DNA of 64,000 nt, taken from assembly GCF_036195045.1 (NCBI RefSeq), contig NZ_CP108100.1, positions 2,232,001-2,296,000 on the forward strand. The letters run 5' to 3'. The position numbers were made by a program, and so were the translations under genes. Within the stretch, counting starts at the first letter, position 1. Every line of letters begins with the position of its first letter. Of this stretch, positions 35,771 to 43,738 are shown in pieces. The notes beneath the pieces are model-generated. The model saw only the letters and a list, made by a program, of their open reading frames with translations. It did not search any database and was not told where the DNA came from. This DNA comes from Streptomyces sp. NBC_00236. GTDB taxonomy: Bacteria > Actinomycetota > Actinomycetes > Streptomycetales > Streptomycetaceae.

Positions 35771-36346
35771 GAGTACTCCTTGGCCGGTGGGAATGCGCGT
35801 CAGACCGACCCTGCTCGGCCCGTTCGGGCGCGGCTACCCGACAGGGCCGAACGGGTGACGCGGGCGGGCGCGGCCGGGCGCACTCCCCGGGGCGTCCGTG
35901 GGCCGTGTGCGGGCCCGTCCGTGGGCCGTGTCCGGGGCGTCCGTGGGCCGTGTACGGGCCGTGTGCGGGCCGTCCGTGGGGCGTGTGCGGGGCGGAAAAA
36001 CCGGTGCCCCTCAGGAACGCCGGCGGCTAACCTTCGAACCGCACGTGATCCCCCGAGGCAGGAGTGGGACATGCCCGGTCGTCCGGGCACGCGCTGACGT
36101 CGTAGGTCGTGATCGACCCGTCATCGCGTGCCGCCCATGTTTCTGCGGCGCAGCGAGCCCTTCTCGCCCGAACCGCCGGCGCACTACCCGGTGCCCCGGC
36201 CGGCGAACCCTGTCCGCCGCAGCTCAAGGGGTCCCCGTGCAACCGGTACCGCACACCCGAACCTTTCCCACGCCCACGCCCATGCCCACGCCCACGCCCA
36301 CGCCTTCCGGGGCCGGCCATGAAGACCCGTCCGTACGGGGCACGCG
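35771..36346. repeat. 576-bp intergenic region with two blocks of short tandem repeats
   Basis: Block one (35887-35992) consists of about eight imperfect repeats of a 12-16-bp unit built on GTCCGTGGGCCGTGT. Block two (36267-36304) is a run of CCCACG hexamers. Between them, the minus strand carries a short open stretch ending at 36027 (GSITTYDVSACPDD...HVRFEG) that looks protein-like but has no good start; it may be a remnant. No promoter or RNA motif was recognised. Confidence 0.7.
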
Positions 36347-37768
36347 ATGAAGGCGGCCGCCGGCAACCGGGCCGGAGCTCCGCGGGGTCTGTGGCGGGAC
36401 GCCGACTTCCGCAGGCTGTGGGTGGGCCAGACCGCGTCCCAGTTCGGGGCGCAGGCCACGCAGGTGGTCCTGCCGCTCATCGCCGTGGTGTCGCTGAACG
36501 CGGGTCCCGGCCAGCTGGGGGCCCTGCGGGCGGTGGAGCAGGCGCCGATCCTGCTGCTGTCGCTCTTCGCGGGCGCGTGGGTGGACCGGCGGCGCGCCCG
36601 TACGGTGATGGTGCTGGCGGACTTCGGCCGGGCACTCGCGCTGGGGGCGGTCCCCGCCGCGTACCTGCTCGGCGTTCTCGGGCTGCCCGTACTGCTGGTG
36701 GTCGCGCTGCTCGTCGGCGTGCTGAGCGTGTTCTTCGACGTCGCGTACCAGGCCTCGCTCGTACGGCTGGTGGAGCGCGACCGGCTTCTGCAGGGCAACA
36801 GTGCGCTGGAGGGCAGCAGATCAGCGGCGCAGATCGGTGGCCCGGCGCTCGGTGGCACGCTGGTGTCGTTGTTCTCGGGCCCGGTGGCCGTCGTCACCAG
36901 CGCGTTCTTCTTCGCGCTGTCGTCCGTCTCGATCTGGCGGATCCGCAGGCGCGAACAGCTCCCCGCACGGGGTGACGGCCCGGTCGGCGTCCGCCGGCAG
37001 ATCCAGGAGGGCCTGCGGTTCGTGGCCGGCAACGCCTCCCTGCGGGCGGTGGGTGTGGCGTCGGCGCTCTTCCAGTTCTGGTTCGCGGCGCTGATGACCG
37101 TCTATCTGCTGCACCTCCCGCGCGGACTGCACCTGTCGGGCACGGCCATCGGCCTGGCGCTCGCCGCGATGGGCCCGGGCGCGGTCGTGGGGTCGCTGCT
37201 GGCGGCGAAGCTGCCGGGACGATTCGGGTACGGCAAGGTCCTGGTGTGCTCGGCGGTCGTCGCGGACGGCGTGATGCTCTGCGTACCGGCACTGCACGGC
37301 TCGTCGGCCGTTACCCTGCCCGTGCTCATCGGCGTCAACTTCCTCTTCGGCGCCTTCGGCCAGCTGGTCAACGTCACGATGATGGCCGTGCGGCAGGCCA
37401 TCACGCCCGTATGGATACAGGGCCGGGTCGTGGCGACGATCAACTTCGCCGGCATGGGCCTGACCCCGGTCGGTTCCCTGCTGGGCGGCTACCTGGCGGG
37501 ACTCTGGGGACTGCGTACGAGCCTGCTGGTGACCGCTGCCGCCCTCGCCCTGTCCCCCCTGTTCATGGCGTTCTCCCCGCTGGCACACCTGGGCGGACAA
37601 CTGCCCGGCGGGACGGCATCCGAGGCGACCGCCGCCCCAACGGCTCGGGCAGCACCCGACGTCGGGACTACAGCCCCCGAAGCGCCTCGTGGAGATCGGA
37701 GTACGCACTCCAACAGTCGATGCTCCCGTCCTCGTACAGGCTGCCCATGTACCAGTCGTCGTCATTGA
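36347..37768 (+). CDS. MFS transporter, enterobactin-exporter-like
   Basis: A 473-residue, 12-helix major facilitator protein. FRRLWVGQTASQFGAQATQVVLPL at the N-terminus and the loop AGAWVDRRRARTVMVLADFGRA are characteristic of the MFS_3/EntS-like group that exports siderophores or drugs. The central loop FALSSVSIWRIRRRE and second-half motif GPGAVVGSLLAAKLPGRFG complete the fold. The last 30 residues are low-complexity and lie over the convergent gene at 37668, so the true functional C-terminus is near residue 430. ATG 36347 lacks a strong ribosome binding site. Confidence 0.85.
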   Translation: MKAAAGNRAGAPRGLWRDADFRRLWVGQTASQFGAQATQVVLPLIAVVSLNAGPGQLGALRAVEQAPILLLSLFAGAWVDRRRARTVMVLADFGRALALGAVPAAYLLGVLGLPVLLVVALLVGVLSVFFDVAYQASLVRLVERDRLLQGNSALEGSRSAAQIGGPALGGTLVSLFSGPVAVVTSAFFFALSSVSIWRIRRREQLPARGDGPVGVRRQIQEGLRFVAGNASLRAVGVASALFQFWFAALMTVYLLHLPRGLHLSGTAIGLALAAMGPGAVVGSLLAAKLPGRFGYGKVLVCSAVVADGVMLCVPALHGSSAVTLPVLIGVNFLFGAFGQLVNVTMMAVRQAITPVWIQGRVVATINFAGMGLTPVGSLLGGYLAGLWGLRTSLLVTAAALALSPLFMAFSPLAHLGGQLPGGTASEATAAPTARAAPDVGTTAPEAPRGDRSTHSNSRCSRPRTGCPCTSRRH

Positions 37769-37961
37769 CCGGCTTCACCAGACACAACCCCCGGAATCCC
37801 AGGACGATTTCGGGGTGGAGCCGCTCGTTCTCCGCGTAACGCTCCAGCGTCACCACCGACTTCACCGAACGATCGACATCGAGGGCCACCGCCTCCCGGT
37901 CACCGGAGACGCGGCGGATCTCCTCCAGAGTCCAGCCTGTCGGCAGCTTCCCTTGGGTCAT
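37668..37961 (-). CDS. hypothetical protein (97 aa)
   Basis: A small acidic soluble protein (MTQGKLPTGWTLEEIRRV...). It contains a predicted alpha/beta arrangement with conserved-looking WYMGSLYEDGSIDCWSAYSD at the C-terminus. No family recognised. The ATG at 37961 is chosen over the upstream start at 38009, whose extra residues are not protein-like. It overlaps the end of the MFS gene by 101 bases tail to tail, an unusually long overlap that suggests the MFS C-terminus has been extended by loss of its stop codon. Confidence 0.7.
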   Translation of the reverse strand: MTQGKLPTGWTLEEIRRVSGDREAVALDVDRSVKSVVTLERYAENERLHPEIVLGFRGLCLVKPVNDDDWYMGSLYEDGSIDCWSAYSDLHEALRGL

Positions 37962-38005
37962 CCGGCGATCGTGACACATCGCGGCGCCACCGGCCGACGT
38001 CAGCC

Positions 38006-38713
38006 TCACACGGCGACCCGCGGCCGGGCCGGGCCGAGGTAGTGCACGGCCGTCCGCTCCGCGTGCGGGTCCAGGAGCTCCCGGAGCTGGAGCGCCGCGG
38101 TCCTCAGGAGGTCGCCGTCGCGGACGGCGTGGAGGGTTTCGAGGAGGAAGGCGACGTGGACGGAGTCCTCGGTGACGCGGGTGCGGTGGGCGTCGCGGTG
38201 GTTCCAGTGCCGCGTCAGGACGCCGTCGGCGTCCGTATAGATGATCTCGCCTGGCTTCGGGTTCTCGACGGTGTCGAGTTCGCCGAGCGGGATGAACTCC
38301 TCGCTGCCGTCCGCGTGACGAATGTCGACGTCACCGGCAACTCGGTCGAGGTCGAAGGCACCGGCCGGCAGACCGTGACGGACGGAGACGGCGTTGTACG
38401 AGTCGACGGGCGGGTTGATACGCGGCAGGCTCCCCTTCTTGGCGAAACGCCTGCCCAGCGCGTCGACGCTGGGGCGGATGCGCCGGGGATTGGTGCCGAA
38501 GGACCGGTAGGCGGTGTGCCACGCCTCGATGCGGGGGTCGTTCTCGTCAGCGGGCTGCCAGGTGCCGTCGGCGAGTTGCCGCTCCAGTCCCGCCAGAGCG
38601 GCGGCGGTGGCGGGCCAGCCCTCGTGGCCGCGCAGACCGGTGGCGGTGACGACGGCGATGAGGGTGTCGGGGAAGGCGTCGGCGACGGCGGGGGCAAGGC
38701 GGATATCGGTCAT
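38006..38713 (-). CDS. B3/B4 tRNA-binding domain protein
   Basis: A 235-residue protein of the stand-alone B3/4 family, which is homologous to the editing domain of phenylalanyl-tRNA synthetase beta. The motifs WHTAYRSFGTNPRRIRPSVDAL, LPRINPPVDSYNAVSVRHGLPAGAFD and GEIIYTDADGVLTRHWNHRDA, shown here in part, are diagnostic. Such proteins may hydrolyse mischarged tRNA or bind non-canonical amino acids. GGAAGG precedes ATG 38713. The gene order on this strand is PaiB-like then B3/4, separated by a short tandem repeat. Confidence 0.8.
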   Translation of the reverse strand: MTDIRLAPAVADAFPDTLIAVVTATGLRGHEGWPATAAALAGLERQLADGTWQPADENDPRIEAWHTAYRSFGTNPRRIRPSVDALGRRFAKKGSLPRINPPVDSYNAVSVRHGLPAGAFDLDRVAGDVDIRHADGSEEFIPLGELDTVENPKPGEIIYTDADGVLTRHWNHRDAHRTRVTEDSVHVAFLLETLHAVRDGDLLRTAALQLRELLDPHAERTAVHYLGPARPRVAV

Positions 38714-38755
38714 GAGCGAGGGCTCCGTTCCTTCATACGTACAACGGTGGCGCCG

Positions 38756-38815
38756 GGATCCTGCACGGTCGGTTCAGGCACGGTCGGTTCGGACACAGTC
38801 GTTTCAGACGCGGTC
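38756..38815. repeat. four tandem 15-bp repeats
   Basis: Units GGATCCTGCACGGTC, GGTTCAGGCACGGTC, GGTTCGGACACAGTC and GTTTCAGACGCGGTC follow without gaps between the PaiB-like and B3/4 genes. Period 15 is a multiple of three, as if the array once encoded a pentapeptide repeat (TVxEP on the minus strand); it lies just beyond the PaiB stop codon in another frame. Confidence 0.7.
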
Positions 38816-38818
38816 GAA

Positions 38819-39466
38819 TCAGTCCTTCCACGGCCCGATGCGGTCCAGGCGGCGGCGCTGCTGCTCCGCGGTGGGGGCGTCGAGGCCGTTCCCCCGCCGC
38901 GTGAGGTGGTCGGCCACGGCCGTGCGGTGCTCGACGGGCTTGTGGTCGTCGTACTTGAACTTGGCCATGACCTCGGTGACTTCCAGGCGCAGCCCGCGGA
39001 TTCCGGGCAGCATCCGGCCGTACGGGGGCTGGTCGACGGCGACGGGGGCGTGGTCGCCGTCGGGCTGGAAGTGGGCGAGCTGGCGGCGCAGCAGCTCGGC
39101 CTTGGCCTCCGGGTCGTCGACGACGGTGGCGCGGCAGGCGAACTGCACGGCCGCGTAGTAGCTGGTCGGTACGCCGTCGGCGGGCGGGGTGCCGGGCTTG
39201 GCGCGCCAGGGGCCGGGGATGAAGGCGTAGTCACCGATGACGGTGAAGGTGACGTTCGGATCGTGCGCGATCGCCTCCCAGACCGGGTTGGGCCGGGCGA
39301 GGTGGATCAGCAGGTCGCTGCCGTCGGTGGTGAAGTGGGTGGGGACGACGGCGGGCGGCCGGCCGGGCAGGCCGTTGACGCTGAGCGTTCCGAAGTCGTG
39401 GCCGCCGGCGACCCAGGTCTGCCATTCGGTCGCGTCCAGGGCGGCGTCCCAGGGCTGGATGAACAT
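38819..39466 (-). CDS. FMN-binding protein, PaiB family
   Basis: A 215-residue protein. MFIQPWDAALDATEWQTWV begins the PaiB fold, and VVPTHFTTDGSDLLIHLARPNPVW carries the FMN phosphate and ring contacts of the split-barrel. The C-terminal half (GIRGLRLEVTEVMAKFKYD) is conserved in PaiB, named as a negative regulator of sporulation genes in Bacillus, although enzyme activity is also possible. ATG 39466 lies after CAAGGAGCA on the coding strand, a good ribosome binding site. Confidence 0.9.
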   Translation of the reverse strand: MFIQPWDAALDATEWQTWVAGGHDFGTLSVNGLPGRPPAVVPTHFTTDGSDLLIHLARPNPVWEAIAHDPNVTFTVIGDYAFIPGPWRAKPGTPPADGVPTSYYAAVQFACRATVVDDPEAKAELLRRQLAHFQPDGDHAPVAVDQPPYGRMLPGIRGLRLEVTEVMAKFKYDDHKPVEHRTAVADHLTRRGNGLDAPTAEQQRRRLDRIGPWKD

Positions 39467-39524
39467 GCTGCTCCTTGTACGTGCACCTGCTTACGTGACA
39501 GACGCTGCGGGCGGGGCGGGACGA

Positions 39525-40361
39525 TCAGGTGAGGGCGAGCAGGCTCACGGCAGCGGCAGCGGTGCCGAGCCCGACGAGCTGGCCACGGTGGATGCGCTCC
39601 GCCAGCACGCTGCGGGCGAGCAGCACGGTGCCGGCGGGATAGAGGGCGGTGATGACGGCGACGACGGCGAGGTCTCCGCTGCGGGCGGCGAGCAGGAACA
39701 GCAGGTTCGCCACCGAATCCAGCACACCGGCCGCGGCGGACATCGCGTAGGCGGGTCGCTCGGACCCCAGCCTGCGGAACATCAGCGCGGCGGCGCCCAG
39801 GGTGACGGCCGAGGACACCGCCCTGCCGATGATCAGCGGGGCGACGCCGCTGTCGGACGGCGCCTGGTGCAGGAAGATCAGCTGGAGGGCGATGGCGGCG
39901 CCCGCGCCGAGCGCCGACAGCAGCGCGGTACGGGAGGGCCGCACGGCCCCCGAGCCGTGTCCGGCGCTGACGAGTACCACCGCGGCCAGGGCGAGCGGCA
40001 GCCCCACCAACCCGGCGGCCCCCAGGCGCTCTCCCTGCAGCAGCCCGACGCCCACGGGCAGCATGGCGGACACCAGGGCCGTCACGGGCGACAGCACGTT
40101 CATCGGGCCGATGGCCAGGGTCCGGTAGAGCAGGGCGAACGCGGCGGCCGACGCGACACCGGAGGCGGCGCCCCAGCCCAGGGCTCCGGCACTGAACGAG
40201 GCGCCGAGGAGGGGCCACAACAGCAGCTCGACCACGAGGGAGGCCGGGGCCGCGATCATCACGGTCCGCAGCACATGCGCCTTGCGGGCACCGAGGCCGC
40301 CGAGGAAGTCGGCGCACCCGTAGGCGAGCGAGCTGCCCAGGGCCAGCAGCAGAGCGATCAC
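39525..40361 (-). CDS. EamA family (DMT superfamily) transporter
   Basis: A 278-residue, ten-helix exporter made of two EamA repeats (SSLAYGCADFLGGLGARKA; RPAYAMSAAAGVLDSVANLL). AAGGGA seven bases before GTG 40361 sets the start. Proteins of this superfamily export amino acids, nucleosides or drugs. It is divergent from a XRE-cupin regulator across a 116-bp gap that holds a repeated CATTC-AGTGG motif on both flanks, so the regulator probably controls it, as in many XRE-cupin/EamA pairs. Confidence 0.87.
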   Translation of the reverse strand: MIALLLALGSSLAYGCADFLGGLGARKAHVLRTVMIAAPASLVVELLLWPLLGASFSAGALGWGAASGVASAAAFALLYRTLAIGPMNVLSPVTALVSAMLPVGVGLLQGERLGAAGLVGLPLALAAVVLVSAGHGSGAVRPSRTALLSALGAGAAIALQLIFLHQAPSDSGVAPLIIGRAVSSAVTLGAAALMFRRLGSERPAYAMSAAAGVLDSVANLLFLLAARSGDLAVVAVITALYPAGTVLLARSVLAERIHRGQLVGLGTAAAAVSLLALT

Positions 40362-40477
40362 GGGACATCCCTTACCATTCAGTGGAACGACCCAACGGTA
40401 CAACAAACCGACCGTCGCATGTCAACCAAACGACCGCACGGTGCATTCCAGTGGTCCTTCGCAAGGATGGTGACCGG

Positions 40478-41062
40478 ATGGCCGAGACGGACAAGGCCCT
40501 GCGCACGCTCGCCCACAACGTCAGAGCGGCCCGCACCCGCGCCGGCCTGTCCCTGGACGAGCTCGGCCGGCGCGCACAGGTCAGCAAGGGCGCCCTGGTC
40601 GGCCTGGAGAAGGCCCAGGGCAACCCCAACTTCGCCACCCTGGTCCGCCTGGCCGACACGCTGGGCGTCTCGGTGTCCGCATTGATGGAAGGACCGACGG
40701 AAGGCCGCGTCCGCGTGGTGACGGCCGACGCCGTGACCCCTCTGTGGACCGGGGCGCGGGGCAGCGAGGCCCGGCTGATGCTGACGACGTCGGGCGCGGC
40801 CCCGGTCGAGGTCTGGCGCTGGCGGCTGGAACCGGACGAGGAGTACCCCAGCCACCCCCACCAGGCCGGGGTCGTGGAGACCGTCAGCGTCACGTCCGGC
40901 CGCATGACGTTGGTCGTCGACGGGGCCGAGCACCACGTCGAGGCCGGCCAGACGGCCACCTTCGACGCCGACGCCCCCCACACCTACCGCGGCACGGGCC
41001 CCGAAGCGTGCCACCTGGTCATGACGGTCCACCTGCCTCCCGGCCCGGCCTCGACCGCCTGA
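40478..41062 (+). CDS. XRE family regulator with cupin domain
   Basis: A 194-residue transcription regulator. Residues 10-64 are a helix-turn-helix of the XRE type (LAHNVRAARTRAGLSLDELG, VSKGALVGLEKAQGNPNF), and residues 105-185 a cupin barrel (HPHQAGVVETVSVTSGRMTL, VEAGQTATFDADAPHTYRG) that would bind an amino acid or metal-chelated ligand. ATG 40478 is preceded by AAGGATGG. Divergent neighbour is an EamA exporter, the likely target. A decayed copy of its C-terminal part lies at 41379-41480. Confidence 0.9.
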   Translation: MAETDKALRTLAHNVRAARTRAGLSLDELGRRAQVSKGALVGLEKAQGNPNFATLVRLADTLGVSVSALMEGPTEGRVRVVTADAVTPLWTGARGSEARLMLTTSGAAPVEVWRWRLEPDEEYPSHPHQAGVVETVSVTSGRMTLVVDGAEHHVEAGQTATFDADAPHTYRGTGPEACHLVMTVHLPPGPASTA

Positions 41063-41253
41063 CGTCCGGCGCCTGCGGGGAAACCTCTCAGCCCGTCCCG
41101 GAACGCGTGACAGCCGAGCCGAGTCGAAACAGCGCGGGCGCTCGCCTCCCGCCCGCCCCCCTCGTTGCACAGGTCCGCGAGGAGCCCCGGCCCGGGGGCA
41201 GTCAGGACGGCTGGACTCGGCCGAAGAGAGCGACGGCTTCGGAGGCCGCCCGG

Positions 41254-41362
41254 ACTCAAGGACCGGCGCGAAGCCGGGCCGATCCGCCACCTCGGCATCT
41301 CCCACGCCGCTGACGGCCAACCGGCCGAGGGTCGGGCCATCGCCCCGGTCGTCCGCGCGCGG
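41254..41362 (+). pseudogene. aldo/keto reductase fragment
   Basis: In the frame read from 41254 the translation LKDRREAGPIRHLGISHAAD followed by GQPAEGRAIAPVVRA matches the conserved AKR stretch around GKIRHIGLS and the following IAPVV strand. No start, catalytic tetrad or cofactor-binding end is present, and the surrounding sequence does not continue the family. A short, decayed remnant of a larger gene. Confidence 0.6.
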
Positions 41363-41378
41363 ACCCCTACGCGATCGG

Positions 41379-41480
41379 CGCGTCGAGGCCGGCCGGCCGG
41401 GCAGCCGCGTTCGACGGCGGCACTCCCACGCCTGCCGCGGCACCGGCCCCGAGGCCTGCCGCCCGGCCCGGCTTCCGCCG
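41379..41480 (+). pseudogene. decayed duplicate of the XRE-cupin C-terminus
   Basis: The segment aligns with 40932-41040 of the upstream regulator. For example the pieces CGTCGAGGCCGGCC and GGCACCGGCCCCGAGGCCTG correspond to CACGTCGAGGCCGGCC and GGCACGGGCCCCGAAGCGTG. Translation HSHACRGTGPEAC parallels PHTYRGTGPEAC. Frameshifts break it in several places, so it is a relic of a tandem duplication or of a related gene. Confidence 0.65.
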
Positions 41481-41508
41481 CCCGGCAACCGCGCCGGTGG
41501 ACTCGTGG

Positions 41509-41976
41509 TCAGGACACGGTGCCGCCGGTGTTCCGTATCATCTTCTGGAGCACTTTCAACGCGGTGACGTAGTCGGCGTCGTCGATGCCCTTGTGGATCC
41601 GGGCCCGGATGTCCGGGGCGTGCCGCTTGAGACCGACGCGAGCCTCCTCGCCCGACTCGGTGATCCACAGCCGCCCGTCGGCGTCGAGGCTGAGCCACCC
41701 GCGCTCCAGCAGAACGTCCGCTTCCGCCCTCAGGTCGTCCTCGGGCCTGATGTAGGCGCTCATGGCTTCCTGAAGACCGGGAATGGTCATACCGCGGCCG
41801 TCGGGCGAGATGTCGTTCTCCGAGAGGTTACGCAGCAGCCAGAACTGCGGCTGAGTAAAGCCCAGTTCGGCCTGGTGCGCCCGGATGAACGAGATGACCG
41901 ACTCGTAGGCCACCCCGGTCCAGTACGCGGCCGGCTGCGCGGCGAGTTCGGCGTCGGAACCGTGCTGTGTCGTCAT
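41509..41976 (-). CDS. MarR-type winged-helix regulator
   Basis: A 155-residue cytoplasmic protein. The helical N-terminus (YWTGVAYESVISFIRAHQAELGFTQ) leads to a winged-helix core (FWLLRNLSE, TIPGLQEAMSAYIRPEDDLRAE, RGWLSLDADGRLWITESGEE). The shape and length fit MarR. ATG 41976 is preceded by GGGGGC; the longer frame upstream is not protein-like. Target unknown; it does not face an obvious partner. Confidence 0.75.
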   Translation of the reverse strand: MTTQHGSDAELAAQPAAYWTGVAYESVISFIRAHQAELGFTQPQFWLLRNLSENDISPDGRGMTIPGLQEAMSAYIRPEDDLRAEADVLLERGWLSLDADGRLWITESGEEARVGLKRHAPDIRARIHKGIDDADYVTALKVLQKMIRNTGGTVS

Positions 41977-42071
41977 GTGCGGTGCCCCCTGACTGATCGC
42001 TGGTGAAAGCACCGTAAAACCTCGAGCGAAGTTGAGGTCAAGAGCGATCCGATACGGGCGGCCGCGCTCGG

Positions 42072-42494
42072 CTACCCCTTGACCGCGTAACCGGGCACCG
42101 ACGGCCATCGAACCGTCAGCACCACCGATTCCTCCTCCGCGACCCAGGAGTGATCGACTCCGCGCCCCCACACGACGTAATCGCCCTGCTCCTCCAACAG
42201 CACGCTGCGGCCGGGGAGTTCCACGCGGAAGCGACCGCTGATCAGGACCAGGAGAGCGGTGCGGTGCTCACCCTTCACCCACTCCAGGCGCTCGTCGCCC
42301 GGCGGGTGAACACCCCATTTGATCTCTACGTCCTCACTGTGGCGCGGGTCGCCCGCGTCCTTGAAATGCCCGAGGAGCCATCCCCGGTCCAGTGCCGCAT
42401 CCTTGCCCGCCTTGCCCACATACACGCTGTCGTTCACGAGGCGCGAGATTAGCAGCCGACCTGAAAGCCCCAGGGCAACAGGCCCCTGCATCAC
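42072..42494 (-). CDS. cupin-like protein (140 aa)
   Basis: A 140-residue protein with a central beta barrel: VEIKWGVHPPGDERLEW, ALLVLISGRFRVELPG, EEQGDYVVWGRGVDHSWVAEEESVVLTVRWPS in parts. The His/Glu pattern of a metal-binding cupin is partly present (GVHPPGDERLEW and GVDHSW). Often annotated by default as a signal peptidase in related genomes, but no serine-lysine dyad or membrane helix is present. Function unknown. The ATG pair at 42494/42491 lacks a clear ribosome binding site. Confidence 0.65.
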   Translation of the reverse strand: MMQGPVALGLSGRLLISRLVNDSVYVGKAGKDAALDRGWLLGHFKDAGDPRHSEDVEIKWGVHPPGDERLEWVKGEHRTALLVLISGRFRVELPGRSVLLEEQGDYVVWGRGVDHSWVAEEESVVLTVRWPSVPGYAVKG

Positions 42495-42557
42495 GCCACA
42501 CGGCAGAGCGACCCGCCGACGGGCACACAGACGGCCACTGCCCCCGGACCTCGGCCC

Positions 42558-43631
42558 TCACCCCACACCGCCGCGCCCGGCCCGGAACGCGTCCGCCCCG
42601 CCCCGCCCCCGGCTGCGGCCGTACGTCGCGAGCGCATGGAAGGCGGCTTTGGGCTCCCACGGCAGGCCCGGGTACGCGGCACCGGTACGGCCGCCGCCGA
42701 GGACCTTGACCACTCCGAAGGACGCCTTGTCGAAGTCGTGGTCGTCGTCGGCGTCCGCGTGCGGAAGGTCGTAGCGAGCGAAGGTGTTGACGAAGGCGGC
42801 GTCGACGGCGGACCCGTCGAAGACCTCGATGAGCTCACGCAGGTAGTCGGCCTGCTCCTGCTCATCGCGCACGACGGGGGCGGTGAACCGCACCGGACGG
42901 GCGCGGTCGTCCCACTCGACGACGGCATCCCCCCGGCCGCCGACATCCGCGGCCCCGCGGTAGGTGGTGCAGCCGAACTCCGTGACGGCGGCCGCTCTGC
43001 CGTGGGCGGTCAGGGCCCGCAGACCGTCGGCGAGCCGGCCGGCGGTCTGTGCGTCGCGGTAGCCGGCGTCGGTGGCGACGATGTCGAACGGCGCCCAGTC
43101 GACGCCCTCGAACGGAAGTGAGGCGTACCCGATCCGGCCACCGAACCGGCCGCGCACCGCAGCGACCGCCTCGCCGAGGAAGGCGTTGACCTGGGCGGGG
43201 AGCCCGGGCAGGACGGCTCGCAGCCGCTGCGGGTCGGCGAGGACTGCGGCGCGTTCCTCGAAGGTGTCGCCGGGGAGCATGCCGACGGTGAAGAGGGAGA
43301 TCTCCGAGCCGGTGAGGAAGACGACCTCGGCGCCTTGGCGCCGCAGCCGTTCAGCACGCCCGGCGCTGTCGGCAAGGAAGTCGAGAAGCTCTTCGGTGGT
43401 GAGGCCGTTGGTGAACGGCGAGTACCAGACCTCCAGTTGCGCGTCCGCCGCGAACCGCGCGGCCGTCTCGAGCCGGTCACGGTCGCCGCCGGTGACACGT
43501 ACGGCGTCACAGCCCAGATCGTCGCGGATGATCTGCATTTCGCGGCGGACGACGGAGGGATCGAAGGGCTCACGGGTGGAGGTTCCCGCGGTGGTGAAGC
43601 CGGTGTCGTAAGTGATGCCGAAGGTACGCAC
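42558..43631 (-). CDS. putative TIM-barrel protein of unknown function (glycosidase-like)
   Basis: A 357-residue soluble protein with alternating strands and helices: MRTFGITYDTGF, LGCDAVRVTGGDRDRLE, AQLEVWYSPFTNG, VFLTGSEISLFT, IGYASLPFEGVDWAPFDIVA, AAAVTEFGCTTYRG and VDAAFVNTFARY. The TE in VTEFGC and the SE in TGSEIS lie where family 5/113-type glycosidases have catalytic glutamates. No signal peptide. It faces a TetR gene across two palindromes and is probably repressed by it. Exact family not recognised. Confidence 0.6.
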   Translation of the reverse strand: MRTFGITYDTGFTTAGTSTREPFDPSVVRREMQIIRDDLGCDAVRVTGGDRDRLETAARFAADAQLEVWYSPFTNGLTTEELLDFLADSAGRAERLRRQGAEVVFLTGSEISLFTVGMLPGDTFEERAAVLADPQRLRAVLPGLPAQVNAFLGEAVAAVRGRFGGRIGYASLPFEGVDWAPFDIVATDAGYRDAQTAGRLADGLRALTAHGRAAAVTEFGCTTYRGAADVGGRGDAVVEWDDRARPVRFTAPVVRDEQEQADYLRELIEVFDGSAVDAAFVNTFARYDLPHADADDDHDFDKASFGVVKVLGGGRTGAAYPGLPWEPKAAFHALATYGRSRGRGGADAFRAGRGGVG

Positions 43632-43654
43632 GACGGGATGCTCTCCTCACGCTC

Positions 43655-43693
43655 TACGGTACAGGTCGTACCGTATGAGGTACGTACCGTACC
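43655..43693. promoter_or_regulatory. two adjacent palindromic operators for the divergent TetR repressor
   Basis: Site one is TACGGTAC (43655-43662), five bases, GTACCGTA (43668-43675), a perfect inverted repeat. Site two is GGTACGTACCGTACC (43679-43693), also perfect around a TAC centre. They share the half site GTACC/GGTAC and lie between the TIM-barrel gene and the TetR gene, where both promoters must be. Confidence 0.75.
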
Positions 43694-43738
43694 TTGAATG
43701 CGCCCTGGAGTGGGACGCAAGGACCGCCGGAAAGTACG

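Noticed and set aside
35887..35992. CRISPR-like array
   Set aside because: Units are 12-16 bp, degenerate and contiguous with no spacers, and no cas genes occur in the window.
42072..42494. Signal peptidase I
   Set aside because: Similar proteins are sometimes labelled so, but there is no transmembrane helix or Ser/Lys dyad; the sequence is cupin-like.
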